Source of the DNA: Pithys albifrons albifrons
Taxonomy: Eukaryota; Chordata; Aves; Passeriformes; Thamnophilidae
Direction: 5' to 3'
Assembly: GCF_047495875.1 (NCBI RefSeq)
Contig: NC_092462.1
Span: 37,353,523 to 37,417,522, forward strand
DNA: 64,000 bases
Shown here: in pieces, positions 54,301 to 64,000 of the stretch
Layout: every line of letters begins with the position of its first letter
How positions within the stretch are numbered: the stretch's first letter is position 1
Position numbers and translations under genes: made by a program
Notes under the pieces: generated by a model
Told to the model about the DNA's origin: nothing
Databases searched by the model: none
Seen by the model: the letters and a program-made list of their open reading frames with translations, nothing else

Positions 54301-55030
54301 ATTTGCACAGCATTAAAAACATCAAGATTACAAAGATTTTTATTCAGTTTATAGCAATTTTTTGGCATGAAAATTTATATTTTTGATAACACATTTGAGT
54401 CAATTTTAACATATTCAAAACTTATGCGGGAAAATACCTAGAAAAAAACTACGTAGAAAAACTGTTCTGTATGACATACAGTCATTTCCTAGTTTTATGT
54501 CCCTATTGATGCCTTTTATAGGACAACTGCAAACATTATTATTAAAAAAAAAAAACCAAACAAAATACCAGCCACCAAGACCGAAGTATTTTTGTGCTGT
54601 TTTTGATACCTAAATATTGAGCACCTTATCAAGGATTTGAAATGAGTGTTTGGGTGGCAGAACCAGAATATTAGAATATTTTCCCTCATCCAAAAAAATA
54701 ACAGTAAATCAATGGTCTTCCTTTCTTGATGCACATGTTTTCAGAGGTGTGGAAAGACCCTTGAAAGGTCATTACCAAGTGTGTGCAAGTCCAGATGGAC
54801 TGAAGTGGCAAAATCTCGGACAGTCAAAATGATGGCAAAAGTAAAAATTTGTCCCTAAGGCCTATGTAGATAAATTGTAGCCCTTTCAAGTGCATACAGA
54901 CCCTTGATCAGGGTTTTAAAGAATCTCAAAGATGTGTTAGTCAGGCTAAGAATATGGGGTGCCTTCTGATATACTGCTCATCTGCTTGTAACTAAACAAA
55001 ACCAAAGATGTGATATAGACAGGGGAAAAG

Positions 55031-55104
55031 TATATATATATATCTATATATCTCTATATATCTATATATAGATATAGATATATAGAGATATATAGATATA
55101 GATA
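55031..55104. repeat. AT-rich simple repeat forming a long palindrome
   Basis: A TA/TCTA/GATA tract in which 55043-55064 is exactly complementary to 55075-55096 (22-bp arms, 10-nt loop). It can extrude as a cruciform. Confidence 0.85.
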
Positions 55105-55617
55105 AATGTCTGGACCTTCTGCCTGGGCATTTGAGCCCAGAGCTTGATTGCCAAGGCTAGTATCTGAAAGTGTCATTTCACCAGAAGTGTTGACAAAATA
55201 ATAGCTATATCTGAAGCTTACAAATTGCCTTTACTACATGGGTCATTGCTTTTGTGAAAAATTTTGAGGTAAAATCTATCAGATTGGATTTGAGACTTTG
55301 ATAATCCATAGGGATTTCCTTGGGTACAGCTCATCTGTGCAAAGGAACTTTATTAATAGTTATGTCAAACCTAAGAATACAACCCCCCACACACACTTTG
55401 TAGACTATAACTTTACAAAAAGTCAATTAGTCATTATTTTATCAAGTTTAATAAAATTGCTTTAGAGCAGGACAGGAAGTTTATTGCTTCCAAAGTGGTT
55501 TTCTGAGGTGTTGAAGGAATGCAGGAGGTTAAACCTGAGAAGCATTATCAGCAAGCACTTTTAGACAGTATGCTGAGGGAGTACTTTGTGTTGAAATAAT
55601 AAAAAAAATTAACCTAG

Positions 55618-56220
55618 TATGGTGAGTTGACCCTGGTAGGATGCAAGGTGCCCATCAAAACTTCTCTGTCACTCCCCTCCTAAGCTGTGCAGGGGAGAGA
55701 AAATATAATGGAAGGTTCAAATGTCAAAATAAGGGTACGGAGAGATCACTCGCTCTTTACTGTCATGGGCAAACCAGACTCAAGTTGGAGAAATTGTTAC
55801 CAAAATAATCCCTTCCACAGATGTGTAGGCTCCTCTGTCCATGGGACCACAGGTCTACCAGAAGTCTGCTTAAGCATAGGCTTACCATGGAGTCACAGCC
55901 TCCTTTGGGCATACACCTGCTCTGGCATAGGGTCCTCAATGGGCTGCAGATGGATACCTGCTCTGCTGTAGAGCTCCATCCACATGGTCTTCACCACAGG
56001 CTACAGGGGAGGGAATCTCCGCTCCTGTACCTGGAGCACTACTCTAACTTATTCTTTACTGCCCTTCGTGTCTGCAGGGCTGTTGCTCTCAGATATTCTC
56101 ACTCATCTCCCTGACTGCAGTTGCACAGTAACTTTTGTCACTTGTCACATCTGTTATGCCCGAGGCGCTACCACCATTGCTGAGAGGCTTGGCCTTTGCC
56201 AGTAGCAGGTCTGTCTTGTA
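55618..56220 (-). mobile_element. Outer avian ERV LTR (A), left part
   Basis: From memory this matches a widespread avian LTR whose minus-strand 3' end reads 'cttgcatccagccagggtcaacccacca'. Here the plus strand begins 'tggtgagttgaccctggtaggatgcaagg'. The interior shows the family's imperfect repeats of a 'ctgctctggcatag...ccatgg'-type motif (55820-56000) and the 'gaggcgctaccaccattgctg' word (56162-56182). It is interrupted by LTR B at about 56221 and resumes at about 57389. No viral genes are present. Confidence 0.65.
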
Positions 56221-56729
56221 TCCATATTCTGGTTTAAAGGTAAACCAGCAGGAGAAATGAACCCAGCTCAAGAGAGATTGTCAGAGTTACAATTTAATAA
56301 AAGTATTACAATAAATGCAATGACACAAAGAAAATTTTGGTTTAACCCACAAAACCCAGAAGTATAACCCAGCACAAACCCCTGGGGCACAAACAGAATA
56401 GTGTTTGTTAGCCCTGTGCTGAGCCCCATGTGGTTCCTCTGAGTCCAAAATAAAAGGAAGGAAAAAAACCCTGTTGGTGCAGATGATGTCACGGTCTGGT
56501 CAAGAGTGGTGGTTGCAGTCTTGTGGAGAGTGGTGGCTGCAGTCCTGTTGAAGGTCTCGTCCTCCTCTGGATCTGATGAGCAGTACCAGAAGTCTCCAAA
56601 CCCCGTGATTATATATCCTCAGGTTCAGGTGGGAATGCCCATTACCTCCCCCAGAGTGGGGAGTTCCACAGTGGGTGATCTAAGTCTGTGAGTCATGAGG
56701 TATTTTGGAAATCATTGATAGCCCATTAG

Positions 56730-57103
56730 GGTGGTCCTGTGGTGTAATGGTGAGCACTTCGGACTCTGGATCACAAGGTCATGAGTTCGAATCTCAGTGG
56801 AGACCGTACCAGGCAGTTCAATGCCTCCCTGTCGTCCGATCCCGTCAGATCTCGGATGCTCATCAGGGGCAGCCCCAGTTATTACCGGGTGCTGTGACAG
56901 TCCTGAGGTTTTCACTGTTACTGTCCGAGCTTGCTCGGCCGTGGCAAATGGATCTCAGGACTTAAACGGTGGGGCCAGTTCTGCACACGCTGTGCCTTCA
57001 CCTAAAAAAAATCCACTACGCAGGCTCGAAGGCTCCCCACCTGGGGAGAGCCCTTCCTAAATCTTCGTTCGCGAAGTTTGGCCGTACAAGTTTGGCCGTA
57101 CGG
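56730..57103 (+). mobile_element. SINE copy 5, tRNA + 5S chimeric head, inside LTR B
   Basis: The tRNA-derived module (about 56730-56810) is followed directly by a reduced 5S segment (56811-56895), the family body and the 3' hairpin (57063-57076). The 5S part again lacks the C-box region; the join is at about 56880-56887 and matches that of copy 3. A 12-bp target-site duplication with one mismatch, 'gatagcccatta' (56717-56728) and 'gataacccatta' (57104-57115), proves insertion into LTR B. The tail is unusual: the terminal 'aagtttggccgtac' is duplicated (57074-57101) in place of a 'cata' microsatellite. Confidence 0.92.
56737..56793 (+). promoter_or_regulatory. tRNA-type internal pol III promoter in SINE copy 5
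   Basis: An A-box-like 'tgtggtgtaatggtgagc' and a B box 'gagttcgaatc' (56783-56793, consensus GGTTCGANTCC) are spaced as in a tRNA gene. The anticodon stem no longer pairs, so this is a SINE promoter and not a tRNA gene. The closest tRNA by eye is Gln (CTG in the anticodon loop position). Confidence 0.7.
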
Positions 57104-57388
57104 GATAACCCATTAGCAGACACACCCGCACAGGATGGGTGTGAAGGTGCTAATGACTCCCTAGAGAGGAAGTTATCACAGCTCTTATCTCACAGGCCTC
57201 TTTAACACCTAGCTTACAGCCTGAGGAGTCAGGTGTGCCCCAAGCTGCTGCTGCAACTGGTCCATTGTTAACAGTTCATGGAAAATTACATAGAGGGTGG
57301 AGAATACACAGCTTTGACCACACTCACACACTGAGTAACTGGTCCCACCTGCTGAACTAGGATAATCTATCTGCCCTTGGCCCTGTCA

Positions 57389-57471
57389 GACATAGGTAAG
57401 CTTTGGCCACTTCTCACAGAAGCCACCCCTGTAGACCCCCGCTGTAAAAACTTGTGACAAACCCAAATACA
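57389..57471 (-). mobile_element. Outer avian ERV LTR (A), right part
   Basis: Continuation of LTR A after the insertion: 'acttctcacagaagccacccctgtag' followed by 'caaacccaaataca', which on the minus strand is the LTR start 'tgtatttgggtttg'. Flanking pentamers 'cctag' (55613-55617) and 'cccag' (57472-57476) match at four of five positions and may be its target-site duplication, supporting that both halves are one element. Confidence 0.6.
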
Positions 57472-58425
57472 CCCAGTCAGATGCTGATTCATGGTTCAGA
57501 ACCCTGTGGGTATAAAGAAACCAAAATATAAAGTATTTGCTCGTTCTCTTTCTGAAAAACCCTTGTAATACAGAAAACCAGTGGTCATGTAGCAATGTTA
57601 TTACTTCTATGCATCATCATGTCATTTTGTGCTTCTCTAGATGAGACCCATCTGTCTCACATAGACAACAGATTTCTGTGGTGATCTTCATAAGATCTGG
57701 AGTAATGTGGGATCTCTTCATGGGATGGGGGATTTAATCTCTGTTCTCTGAGTTATTTTCAATCTGTAAAAGGCAATTATCATTTACATACTTTTCTTGT
57801 ATTGTTTTTGGTGAATTATAGATTGTGTTCATCAAGAGAAAGACAATGTTGTAAATCTCTTAGTGGCACAATCAATGACAATTGTTCATCTAGTGTTTAT
57901 TTGTGTTTTAAGAGGTCAAGCCAACACATCATAAAAACTTGTGGGATTTTAAGCACATAAGCACTCTTAATGACTTTTCTGATTATTTAATGTTTCATCA
58001 TAAATACATTCAATATTTGTAACTTGCCATTAGGTAAGCTTCTAAATACGTGTGCTTTTTTGTAAAAATAGTGTACAGGAAGAAACATAGATACAATACT
58101 GGTAATGTTTATTGTGCAGTTTCAAATATATGGTAAACTCTACCAACATTAAAGATTGTAGCCTCTGATTGCAGGAACATTATTCCCCCAAAATGCAGAT
58201 TTTAATTGTTGTGCTTTAATTTAAATGTAAAGCACAAATAGAGTGTTATATTACCTTCCAAGTTTATGCATACCCTTATATTTCGATTGCAGGCTGAGAA
58301 CACTCCTATAAAAACTTGACCGAAAAATACCATAAGGTAAGCTTGTGAAGTAAAGGAAAATGTAGACAGAGGTCTCACATTTTCAGTTCTCCGCAATATG
58401 CTTCAGCTTCATCTACCAGCTGACT
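57472..58425. other. Non-coding stretch, nothing recognised
   Basis: AT-rich, no gene or repeat family seen. Confidence 0.5.
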
Positions 58426-58736
58426 AGGCAGTTAAATGCCACCCTGATGCCCGATCCCATCAGATCTTGGAAGCTAAGCAGAGTCAGCCCCAGTTAGTAC
58501 TTGGATGGGAGACCTCCTGACAATTCTGGGGGTGTAGTTTCTAGTCCTGAGGACTTCATTGTCACTGTCCAAGCTCTCTTGGCCGTGGCAGATGCACCTT
58601 AGGAGTTAGAGGGTGGTGCCAGTTCTGCGCACGCTGTGCCTCACTTAAAAAATCCACTGCACAGGCTCGAAGGACACACCCACGTGGGAAGAGCCCTTCC
58701 CGAATCTTCGATAGCGAAGCCTGGCCAATTGTCATC
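58426..58736 (+). mobile_element. SINE copy 4, 5S-rRNA-headed
   Basis: The 5S-derived head ('cccgatcccatcagatcttgg', A box at about 58470-58484, intact C box at 58500-58518) is followed by the shared body and 3' hairpin (58706-58719). In the hairpin the loop is changed to ATAG while the 5-bp stem is kept. A perfect 11-bp target-site duplication, 'accagctgact', is at 58415-58425 and 58737-58747. It has no microsatellite tail. It lies only about 1.3 kb from copy 5, in the same orientation. Confidence 0.92.
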
Positions 58737-58747
58737 ACCAGCTGACT

Positions 58748-61700
58748 GTAAGAAGACTCAGATGATGATGTTTTCTTGGAAGGTTTATAAAACCAAGATC
58801 ATGTATTTCAAGAGATCCGATGAATAAAGATATTTGTCTAATCTATTGTGTATTGAAAATGCTGTCTTGTGATGCATCAGTAACACTGATTTTTTTTCAG
58901 CAATGCCTTTTGTGAATAAAAACTCATAAGAATCTTTCAAAATTTTGAATGAGACAAATCAATGAGCTGAGAAATCAAATAATGCCTTCCACCTAAAAAT
59001 TGCATTGTCTTGAGACATCAAGAATATGAAATTATGACTAAAGCAGGCAGCTGAATTTGTTATTTTCTCATCTTTCTGTAAGAAAAAAAGAACATTTTCT
59101 CTTATATTTCTCAAACTCCTGAGTTACTGGACATCAATGATTTTAAAAGACTTAAAGGAGAGCAAATCTACTGAACATAAGGTGATGTATCTGAAAGAGA
59201 TTTTTTTTTTTTATGGTGCAAGAATAGCAGACAAGTATTTGCTTTTATTTTTTCCTATATTTTTGTTATACAGAAATTAACTTAGCTTATGATCCAATGC
59301 ATTCCTTCCTATAAAACCAGTAAAAACTCTGTTCTCTCACTGTCCAGCTAAAGGTACTGAAGGATGGTGCATGCAACAGAAACATGGTATCCTTATTCTT
59401 GGGAAGCCCGGTTCATCCTCAATTAAATACAATATTCTTTGGCCCACCATGACTTTGTTCTAGACTACATGTGTAAAAATGATGCAGGGGTGTTGTGTAC
59501 TTTCTGGATTTGGATATTTTGTAACATTTGGTGATGAAATTTGTTTTAGGGTTTGGTTTTTTTTTTGTTGTTGTTGTTGTTTTTTTTTTTCTTATTCTAG
59601 CACAGAATTCTTTTCTAGTGTGGGATAGCTTACCCACAACTAATGAGTAACATCTGTGAGGCTCAAGCAAAAGCAGCTGATGCTTAAAGTCCATTTTGGA
59701 TTACCAAACTATTATTGTGTCTAATCTCATGATAGCAAACATTGCACTGACCTCTCTCTAGCCCACAGCTAACTGCTGAGGGAAAATAATCTTTTTTTTC
59801 ATGTTCAAATGCAGCACATTTTTGATAGCCAGTGGGAACAGAATGCTCAGTAATGGCATAGTTTAAGACTTTAAACTTTCTAATGGATATCTAGGTAATT
59901 GCTTGCTTTTCCCTCTCAGAAGCAAGTGAATGAGACAAGAGTCAGGCAATGCTGTACAAAATTATTTTCTAATTATTGAGCCAACTACCTCTAAATACAC
60001 CCACAACTCTCAGTCTTGTCCAATTTCTATCACAGGGCAGCCTCTTTCTTAGTCAAGACCATTTAAATGCAATGCTTTTTATCAGTAGCAATTTTATGTC
60101 TGTATCAGGATTGCTCAGATCAATGCCCAAAGACTCAACCTCCAGAGGAGATCAATGTAATTGTTGCTTAAAACTTAGTGTGCCATCAGCGCTTTTGTTT
60201 TAGAAATGGTAACATAAGCCTTCAGCACCGAGGACCTGGCTGAAGGCTTACACACGTGAAAGCAGCAGCAAGTCTGTTGCTGTAATTGTAGTGTGTTGTT
60301 GCTAATTGTTATGCCCGTTGGGTGTGTTGCTTTAAATGTGTGTTTCCTTTTCCATCTTTTTTTTTTTATATGTCATCTTCTCAGAAGTTTGGAGAGACTT
60401 TAAAAACAAAGTGGGATTTAGTAAATGTGTACATGACACTGAGTGACTTTTCATGTGTTAAAAAGGAGATGAAGTTCTGAAATGGAATACAGAGCTTTAG
60501 ATTTTTTCCTGGCAGTGAAGTATTTTGGTATCCTGATCTTATTTACTCACTTTTACAAATATATATAAAGTCTCATATCACTATATTGAGATATACAGTC
60601 TATGTGTCTCAGCAACCAATTGATTAATTATATTTTCACCTGCAGTGGTAAAAATTGAAGATGTATAAAGTCAGGTTTTGTATATACATTCAAGATTGGC
60701 TATCCAAAAGTTTACTAAAATGGTTAGACTGATTGGAGTCCCTTGAACAAGAACAGGTTGCAAAGAGTACTTTCTTGAGGAGCAAGTGCTTTCTCAGGAG
60801 CTTGTCTTAGATCCATCACATTTTCCCATAGGTCTTAAAAATTCGAATGCCTAGGTGGTAAATAGTAAAGCTTGCTATTCCACTAATGAATTAGCACAGT
60901 AATTATAAGGTCTGCACACTCTGTAGGGAGATAAAGTTACTATATTTGAAAGTATGATGTATCTCCTTGATCATAATTGTCCTGCAAAGGTGTTCTCAGT
61001 GCTTATGTGACTCAGCTGATTGATTTCTAAGACAGTATCTGTACAGAGGCATGAAATATCTCTTGCTTCTCATTCTCTGATTATGTTCTCTGTGTACTTT
61101 ATTAAAATCACTGTCTGATTTTAGCTCTGGGAGTGATCTGATTCCTATAAATTTATGTTCCACCCTGATATCTTCAGTAAAGTAACAGGACATACATTCC
61201 CATCTCAGTCTTCAACCACAGAGCTTGTGTTACTGGAATCACATTTGTGAAATGACTGCTCCTTCAGCATTGCAAAAATAAGAATAATTCAAACTAATTA
61301 TTCTTGATTGTTTGACTGTTACTTTGATTTATCGTTATTCCATATTTGGCTTCATTTCTACACATATTCCTTACCTCTCTTTCCAATTCAGTGCTTCCCC
61401 AGTGCCAGTGAATTTTCAGTCTCTTTATTCTCTTGTTATTCTTTGCTGAAGGGGAATGTCTTTTCATTCATCACAAAGGCACAGTTGTCTTTGGCTTCTT
61501 AAGTGGGTATTACTGTTCTTTGAATACAGAGAATGTGCATTCTAAATTCTTGTTGACTGATAAAATCATAATTTTTTGCTTCAATATGTTCATTGGATCC
61601 CATCTTCTGTGCTTCAGATTTTTTTTCTGGTTCTCTACCTACCTACATACATAATTGTAATTTATAGATGTTCATACATAAAATACCTATATGTATGTAG

Positions 61701-63691
61701 GGTTTTTGCCCAGTGCAAAACAGTGCCCTGTGAATTCTGTATTTTTTTTTGCCACTGTTTTTTTCTTTGACTGCCTTTGGTCTTGTCACCCTTTGCACTT
61801 ATTTTTAGCCTTTAAAGAACATCCTTGTTGCCCAGACATAGATAGGGACAGAGATCCTCCATGAATTCAGATTATATTTATCTAATGGAGCATCTGTTTA
61901 TTTTTGCTGCGTCCTTAAAAGGTTGGATTGTCCTTTGCTGTATCTCTGAAAGATGTGCATCTTTGACATTACAACAGGGAAATAACCTCAGGTTGGAAGG
62001 CATCATGAGATTCATATCCCAAGAAGAAATTTTCCACCCTAGGCATCTGATTCCTATTTTCTGCTATCAAAAACAAAATAAAGTACTGGTCTTCACACAG
62101 TTGTGTATGTAATCTTATTGCTCAAAACAAAAGATGGAATTATATTTTTAGAGTATTCTTAGTAATGCATTAGTAATACTTGTTTGACCAGTTTTGACGA
62201 AAGAATCAGTTTTTAGTGTCTCTTGGAGCTGTGGTTACCATGTTTTCAGTTTAGTTTAAATCCAGTTTGGGGATTTTCACCTCTTAGAAAAATATCCTGC
62301 ACTATGTAACCAAAAATAATTAGCTCTATATTATTTTTCCATATGTAGAACACCAGTTTTAAGTCACTAGCACTAAACACTAAATGTTTAAGTATTAATA
62401 ATCTTAACTTAGTGTACAAATATTTTTAAAAAGTGTGGAAGAAATAGCTTAGGTAAAAATGCAGTTACTCAGGGAAAAGTAGGTACAACAAAGCATTTTT
62501 ACATGCAATATTTTTCTCCCACCTATTAAAAAAATACATTTTTTCATTGCTAAAATGTATATTTTTTTTATTCCATGTAATGGAATAAAATAGCATATAA
62601 TAGAATTACTGGTAAGGGGAAGCATATTTTGAAGCTAGCTTATTGAGATTACTGTTTGAATTTCTGTAACTTTCAATGTGTAAACAGCATCATCCAACTA
62701 ATGTTCATTTCATTAGTGAAATGAATAAAAGTTATTTATGTTTAAATGTAAATAGTTCACTAGAATAGCGTCATTATATGGGCAGAATAAACTTAATTAT
62801 AAGCAAACATTTTTTGATTTCATGCCTTTCTAATGATATGAAATATTTTCTGAATTCTATTTTATTTTAGAGAATTTGAGAGATTATTTTTCATTTAAGG
62901 ATCAATTTGCTATGTTTCTCTCTTCTGTTTGGCCACAATTAAGCAGTTCTGCACACTATACAGCTATTGTTAGTTTTCTGTGTGCAAAAAACTATGCTTT
63001 TCTGAGTGTATTGATCCACAATGCCTGATCTACAAGAAGATTTCTTAGTTGTCAGCATTCATAAGCAAATTCAAATAGTGTATCTCCTTCCTCCTGTGCT
63101 CAGAGTGTTCTGTCTCATGGGAAGTCACAAAATAATTTTCAACAGTTTATAATGATTGAAGAGAGGTTTTTTGTCCAGCCTGGAGGTAATATGTGCTCTT
63201 TTTAAGCTACTTGTGGTGCTTATCTCTGTCCCTAAGCACCTGGTCACTCTTAGTTCCACCTGAAAAACTGTATTTGTCCATCATAGCAAGCTTTTTTTGT
63301 TCTGCTGAGAATGACTTTGCAAAGTGTACTCCACGGAGCAAAATGATTTAAATCCCAAACAAATTTTAAGAACCTTTTCTTCAGATCTGTAATTTATGCT
63401 AATCTGTTTTCCTGGTGCTCAGACTGTTGTTTCATTGCAATAGATTCTCCTTCATGGAAAGAAATACTCAATTCTGGGTGTAAACTTACATTTTTGAGTT
63501 CAGGAAATAGCAAGTCCTAATTTCTTTTGGACATTAAATTTATGAAAAATTTATTTGTCCATGACATAGATAAATAGAGTGCCTGTGGTACAACACATGG
63601 TGGCTGTGGCAGTATGAATGCACAGTTTCCCATTTAGATTTGCATCCATTCCTTACAGTGTGTGATTAATTCAAGTAGATTAGACCATATT
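58748..63691. other. Non-coding stretch with a hairpin and T-rich tract
   Basis: Contains the inverted repeat at 60215-60250 and a T-rich/GTT tract at 59559-59591. No gene or named transposon is supported. Short open frames lack motifs. Confidence 0.45.
60215..60250. repeat. Perfect 12-bp inverted repeat, 12-nt loop
   Basis: 'taagccttcagc' (60215-60226) pairs exactly with 'gctgaaggctta' (60239-60250). The arms are GC-balanced in an AT-rich context, which makes a chance match less likely than for the AT-only palindromes. It is too short for a microRNA precursor. It may lie in a conserved element. Confidence 0.7.
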
Positions 63692-64000
63692 ATAAGGGCC
63701 ATGCAGCTGATGAAGAGTCATATGTGTAATTCATATGGGGAGCAGCTGAAGGAGCTGGGGTTCTTTAGTCTGGAGAAAAGGAATCTCAGGGGAGACCTTA
63801 TCACTCTACCACTACCTTAAAGGAGGGTGTAGCCACGTGGGGATCAGTCCCTTCTCCCAGGCAAACAGTGACAGGGCAAGAGGAAATGGCCTCAAGCTGT
63901 GCCAGGGGAGGTTCAAGCTGGACATCAGGAATTTATTCACTGAAGAGTTGTCAAGCATTGGAACTCTAGAGAGGTGGTGGAGTCACCATCCCTGGAGATG
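63692..64000 (+). mobile_element. CR1 LINE, continues past the window end
   Basis: The sequence follows CR1 ORF2 C-terminal words: 'gagctggggttctttagtctggagaaaagg', 'cagggcaagaggaaatggcctcaagctgtgccaggggagg', 'gtggtggagtcaccatccctggagatg'. It belongs to the same CR1 type as the copy at 41960. Its 3' end lies outside the window. Confidence 0.88.

Larger units (their letters stand above)
49318..55617. other. Non-coding stretch with simple repeats
   Basis: No gene recognised. It contains the TCTG/TCTA microsatellite at 51311-51348 and the AT palindrome at 55031-55104, both listed separately. Confidence 0.45.
56221..57388. mobile_element. Second ERV LTR (B) inserted in LTR A
   Basis: It separates the two halves of LTR A. 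It begins near 'tattctggtttaaaggtaaacc' and ends near 'ggccctgtcagaca', so the termini are TGTCT...AGACA-like but decayed. It matches by memory another repeated avian LTR. Length without the SINE inside is about 790 bp. A 'gattatatatcc' TATA-like word at 56605-56616 works on either strand, so orientation is left open. Exact borders and duplication could not be fixed. Confidence 0.55.

Noticed and set aside
56730..56810. Functional tRNA-Gln gene
   Set aside because: A and B boxes are good, but the anticodon stem does not pair and the sequence runs directly into a 5S-like segment shared with another SINE copy.

Overview
This window looks like non-coding nuclear DNA from a bird. The main reason is the repeat content: CR1 LINE fragments ending in the avian CR1 3' tail (ATTCTRTG-type octamers), old retroviral LTRs that resemble avian families, and many copies of one small SINE. 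There is no operon structure and no run of bacterial-style genes. The background is AT-rich with short microsatellites and homopolymer runs. I find no convincing multi-exon protein gene. The window is best read as intergenic or long-intron sequence. Nearly all of the open reading frames are chance or lie inside repeats.

Layout, left to right: CR1 fragment (about 3.75-3.95 kb, +); CR1 with intact 3' tail (6.74-7.17 kb, -); 5S-headed SINE (9.71-10.02 kb, +); long CR1 3' segment (16.38-17.15 kb, +); short CR1 tail (18.9 kb, -); LTR with an adjoining primer-binding-site-like motif (24.57-24.95 kb, -); ERVL-like LTR (26.80-27.27 kb, -); 5S-headed SINE (29.47-29.78 kb, +); possible ERVK-like LTR (33.5-33.84 kb, +); CR1 3' end (36.17-36.48 kb, +); tRNA-headed SINE (39.90-40.25 kb, -); CR1 (41.96-42.38 kb, +); an unexplained 199-codon open frame (48.72-49.32 kb, +); a three-level nest of LTR in LTR with a tRNA-headed SINE inside (55.62-57.47 kb); 5S-headed SINE (58.43-58.74 kb, +); and a CR1 cut by the window end (63.69-64.0 kb, +).

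The most interesting content is the SINE family. Five copies share one body and one 3' end. Three copies start directly with a 5S-rRNA-derived head that keeps the A box and C box of the 5S internal promoter. Two copies carry a tRNA-derived head (closest by eye to tRNA-Gln, with A and B boxes) fused in front of the same 5S segment, and both have lost the 5S C-box region at the same junction. This looks like replacement of a type 1 polymerase III promoter by a type 2 promoter. All five have target-site duplications of 11-14 bp. The shared 3' end carries a small UUCG-loop hairpin just before the tail, which suggests mobilisation by an RTE-type LINE. The other item that deserves a search is the 199-codon open frame, which I could not identify.
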